Shown in pieces: positions 12,401-24,749 of a stretch of 64,000 nucleotides of DNA; the stretch's first letter is position 1, and every line of letters begins with the position of its first letter. Location of the stretch: assembly GCA_023653785.1 (NCBI GenBank), contig JAMKCH010078931.1:111842-175841 (forward strand), given 5' to 3'. The position numbers and the translations under genes were made by a program. Below the pieces are notes generated by a model. That model was not told where the DNA came from. It ran no database searches and saw only the letters and a list, made by a program, of their open reading frames with translations. The DNA comes from Ophioderma brevispina. Taxonomy: Eukaryota; Echinodermata; Ophiuroidea; Amphilepidida; Ophiodermatidae.

Positions 12401-13892
12401 CTTCAAGCAATGCCTGGCCTCAAAGGTGATGTTTATCCACTATGCCTTAGTCTGCTCACAATACGAAAATTTCAAATTTGCAATTTGAAGGGAAATTCTG
12501 GAATTGATATAAAATACGAAATATTTTTGCAATTAAATTATAAAAATATTTTAATTCTGTCCAATTTCACTGCAGAGCTTTTATAAATACCGTATGAGTT
12601 TAAAACCCACCTGCATAGAGGAATCACACCATCTAAATAACTCCCCATAGATTTGTGTACAAAATTGAACCTCTCATCAAACATTTCTTGGCTATAAAGC
12701 GCGACTGGTATTCAAATCTGGATTTTTTGGAAGATTAGGACCATTACCTCTTCAAACAAATAGTGCAAATCATATGATGAAGGCTGATTTTTCTTGAGCT
12801 ACAGAGCATCGAGATTTATGTTTCAAATGCCACCACCTAGTTTGAAGGAAATATTATAGAATTGGAATGTACATTTCCCAAAAACCCTCGAAATTATACA
12901 AAATGGCCAACAGTTACCAACCCAATTGGGATGTTACTAGTCCAACATTATGATAAATTTCAAATTTCATTTAAAGACCATTTATCAACATTTTGTTGCA
13001 CTACTAATGGCCAAAGGGCCAGATTTCGATGGCCAACACTGTCTCGGCCATGATGTTGTCTGCTACACATAGTTTATTAGTGGTGTTGATTCCTAAAACT
13101 GTAGCTTCCTAATCAAAAGATGATCCTTTCATGGTATATTGAAATTTATGAGATTCTATTTTTTGTATTCATAACCTGATTCCCCACTAATCTCTTAACG
13201 GTTCTCCTGTGTACACAACACAATTCATCACTCTGCAAAAAACAAAATTGAACAATAATCTGAAGCAAAGTACCAAAACAATGACAGAAAGGGTCAAGAA
13301 AGTGGCAAGTATAGAAGCGAAGAGTGAGCTGTAGGTATTTATAGAACAAGATCAGATTAGCACTGCCCCACCCACTATCTCCCCAAACTCATATTGAGTT
13401 GTCACTCCCAACATCAAACCAGCTGTGAGAAAAAAAAGGCCAGTGGGAACCTTTGGGAAAGTCTTAATGGGAATGTAGCAGAGCTTCAGTTTGGCCAATA
13501 AAAAGGTATCTAGTGATTGACAATTTTGTGTTATAGGGTGCTGGTTATAACTTCTCTTGAAAACTGAAATAAAGTGTATAACATTACACATAAGGAAGAT
13601 CAAAGGGCCTATTGCTGCCCAATATCTTTAATTATTAGGCACCAGAAGCTTCCACATGGTGCAATTATCAACTGTATGACTAGTGTGTAGTGCCCAACAC
13701 TGCCACAATATGTAAAAATATTGGGCATTTGGGCAATTGAGTAAAAACTTACTGTCATTTTTTAAACGTTTGGGACCAATTTTAGAATTGTTGTTGTCCA
13801 GTCAGCTTCTTCTGGATTAAAATAATTGGATGCCTTTTTTGGCTGGTAACAAACCAAAAATTGCCCCACCACAAAAAAAAATATTAGGCTGG
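12401..13892. repeat. tandem duplication, copy A (about 1.49 kb)
   Basis: Copy A runs from CTTCAAGCAATGCCTGGCC to the GGCTGGTAACAAACC region and the AATATTAGGCTGGTCTTCGA junction. Nearly every phrase recurs in order in copy B, about 1490 bases downstream at the start and about 1426 at the end. A minus-strand frame at 13352-13603 is open after a good acceptor-like TTTTTTTCTCACAG, but copy B does not keep the frame and no domain is visible, so I do not call a gene. Confidence 0.9.
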
Positions 13893-15276
13893 TCTTCGAG
13901 CAATGCCTGGCCTCAAAAGGTTATGTTTATCCACTATGCTTCATGTCTGCTCACAATACTAAAATTTGCAAATGCAATTTGAAGGGAAATTCTGGAATTG
14001 ATAAATACGAAATATTTTGACAATTTAAATTAAAAATATTTTTAACTTGTCAAAATTTCACTGCAGAGCTTTTATAAATACCAGTATGGTTTAAAACACA
14101 CCTGAATAAAGGAATCACACCACTAAATAACTCCCCATAGATTTGTGTACAAAATGACCTCTCATCAAACATTTTCTTGGCTATAAAGCGACTGGTTATT
14201 TTAAATCTGTATTTTTTTGGAAGATTAGGACCATACCTCTTCAACAAATATGAAAATCATATGATGAAGGCTGATTTTTTTGAGCTACAGAGCATCGAAG
14301 ATTTGCATGCTTTCAACATGCCCACACCTAGTTTGAAATCTTACTAGAAATTGGAATTGTACATTCTCCCAAAACCCTCAGAAATTATACAAAAATGGCA
14401 CAGTTACCACCCAAATGGTTTGTTACTAGTCCAAACATTATGATAAATTTCAAATTCCATTTAAAGACACAATTTATCAACATTTTGTGACTCCTAATAG
14501 GCAAAGGGCCAGATTTCGGATGCCAACACTGTCTCGGCATTGACGTTGTCTGCTACACCTAGTTTATTTAGTGGTGTGATTCCTAAAACTGTAGCTTCCT
14601 AATCCAAAGATGATCCCTTTCAAAACCCTGAGATTCTATTCCACAAAAATCCTTAACAAGTTCTCTTTGTACACAACACAATTCATCACTCTGCAAAAAC
14701 AAATTTGAAACACATAATTTGAAGCAAAGTACAAACACTGCAGAAAGGGTCAAGAAAGATGGCAGCTATAGAAGGAAGTTGAGCTGTATTTATAGAACAG
14801 ACAGATTAGCACTGCACCATATCTCCCAACTCATATGAGTGCACTCCCAACATCAAAACAGCTGTGAGAAAAAAAGGCCAGTGGGAACCTTTGGGAAAGT
14901 CTTAATGGGAATGTAGCAGAGTTTGGCCAATAAAAGGTATCCTATTTGATGAATTGTGTTATAGGGTGCTGGTTATAACTTCTCTTGAAACTGAAATAAA
15001 TGTGTATTAACATACACTAAGGAAAGATCAAAGTGCATATTGCTTGCCCAATATCTTTAATTATTAGGCACCAGAAGCTTCCACATGGTGCAATATCACT
15101 GTATGACTAGTGTGTAGTGCCCAACACTGCACAATATGTAAAAATATTGGGCATTTGGTCATATTAGTCAAACTTACTGTCATTTTTTAAAAGTTTTGGG
15201 CCAATTTTAGAATTGTTTTTGTCAAGTCAGCTTCTTCTGGCATAATAATAATTGGATGCCTTTTTTGGCTGGTAAC

Positions 15277-15290
<14 letters not shown>
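13893..15290. repeat. tandem duplication, copy B (indel-rich)
   Basis: Copy B follows copy A immediately and matches it along its length, but with very frequent one- to four-base indels, net about 67 bases shorter. Example: the run GCACTGCCCCACCCACTATC in A is GCACTGCACCATATCTCCC in B. It ends in a poly-A run at about 15277-15305. Confidence 0.9.

Positions 15291-15305
<15 letters not shown>
15277..15305. repeat. poly-A homopolymer
   Basis: An A run of nearly 30 follows GGCTGGTAAC at the end of copy B. The corresponding place in copy A and in the third copy has shorter A runs broken by CC or ending in TTGCCC. Confidence 0.95.
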
Positions 15306-15308
<3 letters not shown>

Positions 15309-15757
15309 TGAATTAATTGTTGGGCACATATATTCTGTCAGGCATTTTCACAACAATTCAAGTAAATGTTGGCACGCTGCTGTAGGAGCTGGTTCCAAAA
15401 TTAATTATAGGTTTTGGATTCTTGAAAAAAATATTAGCCGTGTTTTGGTGCCTGTGCCAGCTAGCAGTATGGCTAGGATTGTATGGTAAATCCTTTTGGC
15501 TATTTTGATGTTTAATGTTTCGAGCTAAAGGGGAGGAAATGTGGTAAATTAATATTTTATTCTAAATATGCTCCTAGCCTCGTACGTTTTTCATATATGA
15601 TCAAACTGAATACTTTTAGTCTCGTACGCTAGGTCGGAGGTCATGAAACTTTGTCACGTCAATCATCCACTAAATGAACACATGTGAGATTTGTTTACAC
15701 CGAAATAAATGACTGTTTGTACCTGTGATAGCTTGTATTAGTGTGAATTTACTACAA
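15306..15757. other. single-copy spacer inside the duplicated region
   Basis: About 450 bases with no counterpart in copies A and B. No gene, splice-bounded frame or repeat recognised. Confidence 0.5.
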
Positions 15758-15957
15758 ACACTGCACAATATGTAAAAATATTGGGCATTTGGTCATATTA
15801 GTCAAACTTACTGTCATTTTTTAAAAGTTTTGGGCCAATTTTAGAATTGTTTTTGTCAAGTCAGCTTCTTCTGGCATAATAATAATTGGATGCCTTTTTT
15901 GGCTGGTAACAAAAAAAAATTGCCCCCACCCAAAAAAAATATTAGGCTGGTCTTCGA
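15758..15957. repeat. partial third copy of the duplication end
   Basis: From CACTGCACAATATG to GGCTGGTAAC (about 15760-15913) this looks identical to the last 155 bases of copy B. It then continues into TTGCCCCCACCC and AATATTAGGCTGGTCTTCGA like the end of copy A, before entering new sequence. Confidence 0.9.
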
Positions 15958-16860
15958 TCGACTCGCCCAATATTTTTATCTATGCTCGGGCGATATTTTC
16001 AACCTCAAGCCATCAATATATAAGTACTTGGTCAGTGAAGGTGTACAATGCATTATATTGAGTTGGTTGCCACATCTAGGTTTGTCCATTTCTCACTACA
16101 GGTATAATTGAATTCTTTCAATTGGACATGATTTGGGACTTATTTAACTATTTTTAGTTGTCAAATACCAAATGGCAATGAATTAAAAAATAAATTAGAT
16201 TGTAAAACAAATTGTATGAATATAACAACTCATGCTATTTTAAAAAATATAGAAAATTACACAAAATTGTGTGTAAAATAATCAGGAAAAGACAAAATCA
16301 TCACTGTCCATGTACCAAACATATCCTCCCATGCAAGGGTATAGACTTAATGTAATCTCCTGGTTCAGGCCTATGCATTCAAGGGCACCGAAGGGTCAAA
16401 GGACAGTACAGGGTTCAATCAAAACCACCTTACTTCTAACACCACAACACACTATAGTGAATCACATCCCAAGTCAAAATTAAAGTGCCGTCTTGCCTCG
16501 CCTCAGGCTATCATTTCAAATCGACCCCTTCCTTTTTGTGGAATTATCCCTAGAATAGACCTGTGATTGACCTGGTAGTCATTACAGCAATAGGGAATAT
16601 ATGAATCCCGATCATGGCATATGGACTGCATTTTTAATAGAGCATGACCTAATCACAGGTCCAATTACAACTAATAGCCAACAATTATGTAATTATGCCA
16701 TGATAAAATGTGAGAACTTGACCCCAGGTCACCATCCCTCACTACCAGCAGCTGATACACGGATTGAGTCCTTTGTACTCATATGAATGTAGCCTCACTC
16801 AGAATCTCGTCAAAACTTGTTTGAAGTTGGAATCGGTCAACCGACAATATTTCCTGTTGA
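15958..16860. other. unassigned stretch
   Basis: No gene or repeat recognised. Composition is ordinary AT-rich DNA. Confidence 0.4.
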
Positions 16861-17469
16861 GTAAGCACTCATAATTCCTATGATTAAAAAGTTAATCTCA
16901 TTGGTTAAGATTAGAGACTAATCTACATTAGATTTTTTAAATCTATCTATTTGATATGATTAATTTAATCAATTACCAAATTTAAATCTAAAAGATTAAA
17001 TTCAAATCCATTAATTTGAGTTTAAAATCTTTCATTTGGATTAGTTTTAACCTCTAAATTGATAATAGAAATAAACCCAAGTTAGAGTTAAAATTCAATC
17101 TAATGGATGTGAATTTTAATCTGTAACTTGTAAAATTTTTAATCTAATATATAGATTGATTTGTGTTCAATTCAAGCCCTGGTTAATTCCACATCTCCAC
17201 CTATTACCCAGATTTAAAAAGTAAATCCTTAAGGATTGCAGTTAGTGACCAATCGAAATAGATTAAAAATTTAATCCTACTTGCCTCAGATTCAATTGTA
17301 TTAGATTTGAACCAAATCTATTATGATTTAATGAAAATACAATACAGATTAATTTTAAATCATAACATACATTGGTCACTAACTACAATCCTAAGGATTA
17401 ACTTTTAAATCCCTGAAATTTAGAAGGTAGCTTAACTTTTTAATCTTAGGAATTTAGAAAGCACTTATT
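16861..17469. mobile_element. nested foldback element rich in GATTAAA words
   Basis: Outer inverted repeats: AAGCACTCATAATTCCTATG then ATTAAAAAGTTAA on the left is mirrored at 17430-17469 on the right (TTAACTTTTTAATCTTAGGA then AAGCACTTATTAC). An inner pair also mirrors: TCCTTAAGGATTGCAGTTAG near 17225 against CTAACTACAATCCTAAGGAT near 17380. Short AGATTAAA/TTTAATCT words fill the interior. No protein is encoded. It lies just downstream (on the minus strand) of the exon candidate at 17502-17622. Confidence 0.75.
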
Positions 17470-17501
17470 ACACATATCTACAGGTAAACACTTTCACTTA
17501 C

Positions 17502-17622
17502 CTGTTACTTGCTTCTTCTGTTGAATTTTCTGCTTTGCCGCTACTGCTGGTCCGGCCGACGCTGAGGAGGGTGAAAAACTCTTCTGTAGAAGAAACGGGA
17601 AAGCCATTATTATGATTTCCTC
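17502..17622 (-). CDS. candidate internal exon of an unidentified minus-strand gene
   Basis: On the minus strand an acceptor (TTTACTGGTGCTAG) precedes a 121-base stretch that ends in a strong donor (AACAG then GTAAGTG). Two frames are open right through. One reads EEFFTLLSVGRTSSSGKAEN in its middle; the other ends SSASAGPAVAAKQKIQQKKQ. I cannot tell which is used: the first needs phase 1 in and 2 out, the second phase 0 in and 1 out. The EEFFTLL phrase recalls the start of a GoLoco motif but lacks its DQR end, so I do not assign that. It lies downstream of the five-exon gene on the same strand and may or may not belong to it. Confidence 0.45.
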
Positions 17623-18495
17623 CTAGCACCAGTAAACATTTCCAAGTTAGAATACACCAACAATTCCAGTGTTTTGTGTTAAGTAATATGTTAGATATCC
17701 AGCTTGCCGGCAATTAGGCTTCCAGGTATTAAATCTGTCAGTAGCATTTCAACTTCAAAAAGACGAGCCTGAACTTTGTTGATTCTTTAAGCAAGTTAAG
17801 TGTCCCATGTACGGTATGCTAGCTAAGAAACTGACTGGCTGGGTTGGGGCAAGTCATAGCTTGAGAATCCCTAGGTTTTAAGTGTTAAGCAAGTACCTGG
17901 CATCCCTTTTACATCTACACTTGAAAGGTGTTTTAATTGACCATCAGAATCAGGAAATAAGGTATTAAATACAAGATTTTAACTAGTTACAGCAAGCAGT
18001 ATTTTGAAACAAGTTACTTAATAAAAAAACTTACTTCATGCAAGTTCTATTCTTTATTAAAGCAGATAGGAATGTCCACAAATCAATTCTTTTCCAATGC
18101 ACAAAAATAATAGATCTTATCAATTTGTTAATAAGAACAGATAAATTATTTGTGACAATTTCTACAGGTATGGAAGTATAAGATAGTTTTCATGAGTATT
18201 AAAAGAGAAAAATATTATGGTGTTTGGGAACTTAATAGGGGGATTCTCGATTCACGGGGCTAATACGTGACGTAAAACTGACTCATAACCATGGCTACTT
18301 GAAATAATTTCCTCTTTAATTACCTTGTGATGTTAAACGGGCAATGTTCAGAATTCTTTTGCTGACAAAAGTTACCTCATTCATTATGTATACAATACTA
18401 AAATAAATCAGTTTTTAATCTAAAATATATCTTGCAAATTTTCTAGGAATGAATCGGCAAAATAGTTTAAAGTTTAAAGTACATTTTTTCATTGG
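17623..18495. other. intergenic or intronic stretch
   Basis: Nothing recognised beyond AT-rich non-coding DNA. Confidence 0.4.
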
Positions 18496-18497
18496 TA

Positions 18498-19527
18498 CAG
18501 GGTGAGTCAGAAAAAAGTACAACCAAATGAGGGATTTTTTATGAAGAAACTAATGGAATTTACCAAATTAATTCATGTGTTAGATAGTCTGTTTAATCAG
18601 CTTTCAAAATAATTTTACATTTTTAAAATCGATTGAGCCATTCAAAGGTTACGGTTATTTTTGTGAAGGTATCCATTTTCTGACCCGAACAAATTGCACA
18701 CAAAAAAAATCATTACTACTCATTACTATGCAGCTTGAGGGTTTCAAAATAAATTAACTGGTTGGTTCTTTGGCGCCGTATTCAAATGCTACACAGGACA
18801 TGTGTTGAAAGATAGTGTAGAATACTTAAGATTTAATGAAATTAACAGGATATATTTAAAATGGAAAATTATAATGCTTTATCTGTTATCCACCCCTATA
18901 TTTTCAAAATTTTACTACGTGGAAATCAAGCAAGTTGAAAAGAATGCTGCAAATTATTACATCAAGTCTAAATATTGATTTCATTAAATATTATTTTGAT
19001 ATCTGGTTTCATTTTACAGTCTTACCCAACGATGTAACCAGACATTTTCATTTGGGGAGGGGGACCAGGCGATGGCAACCATTTAACTTTTGGGTAATCT
19101 GTCAATACTATAAATTTATTACTTTTTCTGATCTCTATTGGGGTCAGGAGGTGGCAAAGATTTTGAGTGCGGATCCCACCCTTACCCTCTCCCTCCCAGG
19201 CCCTCATCCACACACTGGTTACGTCACTGGTGTTCCCTGACATTTATTCCAAATGTTTAATTAATGGAGGATATGCTGTAAATACCAAAGCTGAACGTAA
19301 GTACTCTTTGGGATACTCTAGCGTGTAACTTGTTCGGTCTTTCACATTGGGTACTTTCACTTCTGCAGCTGTAACTTTCGAACGCAATAATCAATTTTAA
19401 TGCCGTTATTTTTATATGAGTGCTAACAAAACAGGGAATGTACTACAAAAAGAAAATATATGAATAGCACAGAGGGTTTTCCATGAAAAATCGCTCAATT
19501 TGGTTGTACTTTTTTTGACTCACCCTG
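18498..19527. mobile_element. mariner-type non-autonomous transposon with TA flanks
   Basis: The left end CAGGGTGAGTCAGAAAAAAG followed by TACAACCAAATGA is mirrored by the right end, which read inward begins CAGGGTGAGTCAAAAAAAGT and continues ACAACCAAATTGA. Inverted ends are about 35 bases with few mismatches. The element is flanked by TA at 18496-18497 and 19528-19529, the Tc1/mariner target duplication. The 1030-bp interior has no transposase frame. A second repeat with a GTAACCAG ... CTGGTTACGTCACTGG layout (about 19031-19232) seems nested inside. Confidence 0.9.
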
Positions 19528-19529
19528 TA

Positions 19530-20040
19530 GTGTGGGAGACTCTAACCTTTTGGAGGCCAAACCTCCCCTTTTTTGGCAAAAAATATGTAAAATCAACCTA
19601 TTTCAGGAATGTATTAGCCACTCACATCTCTGGGCACTCTCCCAAGGTTTAAGGTTAGTTCTGGACAAACTTATTTTTTAATGTCCAGTGTAGTAATCGA
19701 GCCTTGCGATAGGCTTTATGATGGCTATGTTTAAATTGTTTAGAATTTGCAGGTATGCTCATACTGTTATGCACTTTCATGCTATCTGACTCTTTTACAT
19801 AAGATATATTAAATTTCTCAAAAATTTAGGGGTGGAATTGATAAAAGTTCATTTCAGTAATTGGCAAAAATACTAAACCTATCCCCAATCCAACCTTTAC
19901 TCTGACCTAATTTTGACCTAACCCTAACCCCAGACCTTCTTACATGTGGGTTTTAAATGGAAATTAAACTCTTTGAATGTTGATCTATTCTTTAAGAAAT
20001 TGTTAAAGGTGCTGATTTAAAACTTTGGTTTAACAAAAAA
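19530..20040. other. unassigned stretch
   Basis: No gene or repeat recognised. Confidence 0.4.
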
Positions 20041-20190
20041 CTTAATAGGGCTTTGCAATGCACATTATTGCTTCTACCATCAAGACCGCAAGTTTGTTTC
20101 CCACGGTACTTGATGGGGCATATGTGCAAGTGCCAGGCTCTTATATCAAGTAGAGAGCACAATAGACATAAATCGGAACAGGCACCTTTA
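20041..20190 (+). mobile_element. partial M1 miniature element
   Basis: Starts AATAGGGCTTTGCAATGCAC and ends near GGCACCTTTAAA, matching the right half of the element at 456-797 in the same orientation. Confidence 0.7.
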
Positions 20191-20548
20191 AAAGTAAGAG
20201 TCATCTAAGTGAAACCTAAATAGTCACATCGATCCAACTGGGGGAAATACATGTAGGCCAGATTCCCTCAACCATCCAAGTTTACTTCCTCGTTTTATGG
20301 TTATTTCCTGAACTATATGAAGAGGTTAGATGCAAAAAGTGATATATCCATTTTTTTCAAATTGTGTTATTGGCACAAATAACTAGTTAGAAAATATGTG
20401 CTATGTCTGATGATAATTTCAAGAGTTCACCTTGGAATATTCAAAGTAGGATATGAATTTAAAGCCAACATGGTGGTGGTCATATCTCAAAAGGTTTACA
20501 AATAGGGACAACAGTTCCATATAGGTCACCTGATTATGCACATCTTAT

Positions 20549-20898
20549 TTTAAAGGTGCAACGAGAGATTTTGAGGCACCCAAATATTGCATCATAAATA
20601 GTAATTTCATATAGATTAGACAATCAATAGATTTCTTACCTTGTATTTGGCTACAGAAATGTATTAAAAGAGAAAAATGGTGATTTTGATTTGCTTATAT
20701 TTCAATGTAAAACAGGCTGAATTTTGTATTTGTTCCTATACAAAATTATAAATTCTGCAATTTTTGTTCCAAAGAATCTCAGCTTAATCCTTTCAGATGG
20801 GGATATTTTTGATGGAAAACTTTACATCAGGGCAAAAATCAGTACTTTCAATTTTTTAGGGACACCTGATATGTGAAATCTCTCATTGCACCTTTAAA
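20549..20898 (+). mobile_element. TTAA-bounded miniature element, family M2
   Basis: Begins TTTAAAGGTGCAACGAGAGA and ends TCTCTCATTGCACCTTTAAA, inverted ends of about 20 bases. Two other full copies are at 36328-36683 (reverse) and 55081-55428. Internal blocks shared by all three include TTACCTTGTATTTGGCT and ATGGAAAACTTTACATCAGGG. Non-coding. Confidence 0.85.
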
Positions 20899-21084
20899 TG
20901 CAGCAGTATTGCTGTGAATGCGAGGTGAATCTGGCCACTCCAATAGTGGGACAAAACCGGATTTAAAACTTAGGTTTACCTATCAACATTCTCTGTGCAA
21001 TTGCAACTGGATATCACAATGAAGACAAAAAAATAGGGATAGTAGTCCCAAATAGGTCGTCCAATTGTGTGGTTAAAAATAAGT

Positions 21085-21600
21085 GTAGAACAATATACTG
21101 ACCCTAGGTGACCCCTGAATGAACTTTGACTTCCTCAACTGTTACCCCACATAAGACCCCTTGTCTCAATGTATAAGCATACCAAGTATGAACTTGATCC
21201 ATCACTGCACTAAAAAGCTACAGTAAGTTTTAGTGTCATCCAAAAGGTGTATGCTAGAGTAATATAATGACCTTAAGTGACCCCTGAATCACTTTTGATC
21301 TCATCTGTTACCCCACATAAGACCCCTTGTCTCAATGGATAAGCATATCAAGTATGAACTTGATCCATCACTGCACTAAAAAGCTACAGTAAGTTGAAAG
21401 TGTCAACCAAACGGTGTATACTAGAGCAATATAGTGATCCTAAGTGACCCCTGAATTACCTTTGACCTCATCTGTTACTTCACATAATACTCCTTGTCTC
21501 AATGTATAATCGTACCAAGTATTAACTTGATCCATCACTGCACTATAAAGCTACAGTAAAATTGAAAAAAGTGTCAACCAAAAGGTGTAATCTAAATGTT
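21085..21600 (+). repeat. tandem repeat, three units of 166 bp
   Basis: The phrase TTGTCTCAATG starts at 21161, 21327 and 21493, exactly 166 bases apart. Each unit also has AAGTGACCCCTGAAT, TTGATCCATCACTGCACTA and AAGCTACAGTAA blocks. The array ends in an ACAGACAGACACACACAC tail. One unit carries an ACCTTTGACCT word at 21458-21468. Confidence 0.9.
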
Positions 21601-22299
21601 TGCCACAGACAGACACACACACACACGAATCATGCTGACATGTCTTAAGGTCTTTCCAATTGTATCAGATGACCTAAAATCTAAGCAACTGCTAATATTA
21701 AGATAAGTTACGTAATTCCTGTAACAAACTCAATTAACATACCTTGAGTATCATTAATGGGTTGAATGTTATCGGGTGTGGCATTTTTAAATACAGGATA
21801 TTTTATATATAGAAGGGAACATGAAGATGATTGTGCTAAATGTCTAATTGTTGGGGAGGATCCCAAAATTTCTCTGTCCTTGTGGTGACATGTGATAATT
21901 ACAGGGCACCCCCCTGCCATCAATGCACTGACAGAAGATAGTGACATCATAGATTACACCTAGATGACAGCACACGTCCACCTAGATGAGAGCATTATGG
22001 TGTACTATCAGGTAACAAGATAGCACAGTGTGATACATTTGCAACATAGAGTTGCCTAAGAGTAGTGATATCATATCACACTTCAGGTAAAAAGCCTGGG
22101 GGGTACACTCAACTTTTTTAAGGGATTGGGAACTGTTTTGTTTCCTAAGTAGCGTCTTAGGAACTGAAGTTTTGAGAAATTTAAATGCATAGAATTATGG
22201 AATTTGACATTGTAATAATATCATTTTGTTCTGCACTGGTTTGAAAGTCCAAAAACAGAGTCTGAATGTCCATCCGTTAAAGAGACACTGGCACAATTG
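21601..22299. other. unassigned stretch
   Basis: Non-coding. A short AC microsatellite is present near 21613. No gene recognised. Confidence 0.4.
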
Positions 22300-22510
22300 A
22301 AAAATACATTGGTCCTCGGACCGCTTGTGTTACCTGCCGTCGCGGTTTGTGAATGATAGGCCTCACATGACCTTTGACCTTGATATGTGACCTTTGATCT
22401 TATAAACAAATAAGGGATTGCATGTAAACTCCATAAACCAAGCTTGGTTCCAATTGCACTTCAACTTTTCAAATGAGGTCAATCTTACAACTTGACCTTA
22501 CATCGAGTCT
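22300..22510 (+). repeat. dispersed repeat carrying direct-repeat TGACCT words
   Basis: Contains GGTTTGTGAATGATAGGCCT and ATGACCTTTGACCTTGATAT, then GTGACCTTTGATC and TTCAAATGAGGTCAAT. Related copies are at 26150-26580, and more diverged at 12100-12320 and 53030-53480. Confidence 0.7.
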
Positions 22511-24399
22511 TGACAAACAGAAGGACGTAACTCAGCACTGAAAGAAATATTAAAGAATTTCTTTAATTCTGCCGTAATACTGCTTTTGAGAAATGTGATG
22601 TTTAATATTTTCTACTAAGCAAATCTATTCATTACTCAAAATGAAATTAATAAGATCATATATGGTAATGTAAGCAAAATATATAAACTTTAGTAACAAA
22701 GAACAATTTTAATCAAACCGCAGAATATGTCGCATTAATCAGCCGACGACGCGGGACTGGGGTTTAACACAAGAAAACACCCCCCCCCCTAGTTGGAGGA
22801 TTTGATTCCCATAGCATGCCACCTTGTTTGACACCTGGACCTTGTGGTTTTACTATTAATGAGTACAAGTCTAAGATAGTATTGTAATAACACATTTGTT
22901 GATTTTTTAAAATTTACGGGAAACTTAAGTAGCCTACAAGTTACTTGGACTCCTTAGCCTCTATTAATGTCATCAGGTGGGTTGGGGTTGTTATTTTTTA
23001 TGGTAAAATATATCTTATCTCCAATGGCCTTGACTACTCAATGCGAGAAAAATGGACCAAAATTAATATTTGTTTTTTAAAAGTGCAGTGCCGCTTTCTT
23101 TAATTTTGTGGAACTGGCCAACAACAACTATCCTTTCTATCATCGGTAGTAATGTCAAGGATAGGGCGGGGCTTAATTTTGCAAGTAAAAGAAATCAACA
23201 CTTTAATGTGCAATATTATAGTTTTTTGAAATGTGTTATGATCAGTATTGAGTGTTATGGACTCCACTCTTTCGATCCACTAACTCTAATTTAAAGGTAG
23301 CCACCTATGTGCAATCTGGTATTTTTATGTTTGTGCACGGTAAAACTAGATGAAGAGGGAGTGAATTACTTTTTTGTATTGAAATAGATAACAAATTCTG
23401 TTGTAAATACAAATAATATGTAAATATTATTCTTTAAAGATACAATCATTACAGTGATTGCAGTTCTACATGTAATACCTAACACAATGCATTGGCAAAT
23501 TGTTGTATTCTTGGATGTCATCGATGGCGTTCATGCATTTTGAGGTACTTGTCAATTTAGTTCTAACAAAATATAATTCCCAGACAAGTTGAGTTTTCAC
23601 ACACCTGTTGAATTCAAAGGAAGTCTCATATGCACCTGGGGCTAGCCTCTGAGGGTCATTGTAATATTAATTATTGCACTTAATGATGGATATGTGAGAC
23701 TGTCCAAGCATTTCTTAAATGGGATTGTTTCAATTATATATATAATAGATATGCCAATCCTTATTAGACACTTTGGTTGGTTTTGAACATTCAGTTGATG
23801 CGTTTAGTTTGCCAAATTGGTTGGAAGTAAACCAAAACACAGTAATTAACTGCTATTTTGAAAAATAGAAATGAGAAGAATTAACAGCCAATTAATTCCT
23901 TGAGCATTAAGTTTTTAAAAACAGTTTTCAAACAACATACTAGGTACCAATGAGAACAAGTTAACATTAAAGGGGACTCACATGTCGTGGGACACCGCCC
24001 CATTTTTTCACTATATCAATCATGTTTTTAGCATGTACATAATGCTTGCCACATACTAATCATGTCTGAAACACTAAGTAAAACCGATTGTCCTTCTTTT
24101 TAGAAAATCACCATTTTAGAAAATTCAGGATATGGCAATTTTATTATACAACTATTCTATGGACCGTTATAGTATGAGAATTACAGACACCTCTCGACCA
24201 AGTATTGATTTTCTCCTTTTCGTGGGGTTTTGCCATTGCTATATCGATGTGCTTGCAGTGTACACTCACATAAGTGCTGTTGGATGTGCCACGCGACCGT
24301 GATTGGTTTTTAACTAAAAGTAGCTGTTGTGTGTTCAAATTTTGTAGCGGAGGCGTGAATGGGCCTGTACGGGCCGTGTGTTAGAGGCGCATTGAGAGA
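22511..24399. other. unassigned stretch
   Basis: No gene recognised. A segment near 23970-24010 (GGGGACTCACATGTCGTGGG) looks like the edge of a dispersed element, but I found no second copy. Confidence 0.35.
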
Positions 24400-24748
24400 A
24401 AATAATATCTGGGGATACAGTATACAGTGATTTATTCAAAAGTCAAATATTTGAAATTTGCAGGAATTGACTCCAAAGTGAAGAATAAGTCATGAAATCC
24501 CATAAGGGACTTTTCAATGAAGATGACAGAAAAGGAGGAAGCGAAACAGAATTGTTCAAAACGCTATGAATCTCCACTCAATTAGTGTTTCCGTACGGAC
24601 AGTTAATGACTATAATTTCCGATTTGTCCTTATCGGTTGCTCTGGGCATTAGTATTTGCAGGATATGTTTATAGAAACTGTACTTGTTACAGACTGCAAA
24701 AAAATATGATTTGGATTTTCTATTAGCAAATCAATGCTGTGCCTTTAA
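24400..24748 (-). mobile_element. TTAA-bounded miniature element, family M5 (reverse copy)
   Basis: Ends GCCTTTAAGG at 24741-24750. Reverse-complement similarity to 34329-34695 includes AAATATTTGAAATTTGC, CCGTACGGACA and the CTGATTTGC-type end. The left border is uncertain. Confidence 0.6.
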
Positions 24749-24749
24749 G

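Noticed and set aside
13352..13603. Minus-strand frame in duplication copy A after a strong acceptor-like TTTTTTTCTCACAG
   Set aside because: Copy B does not preserve the frame and no domain is visible, though copy B may be unreliable.
17502..17622. GoLoco motif in the exon candidate (EEFFTLL)
   Set aside because: The defining Asp-Gln-Arg end of the motif is absent and another frame is equally open.
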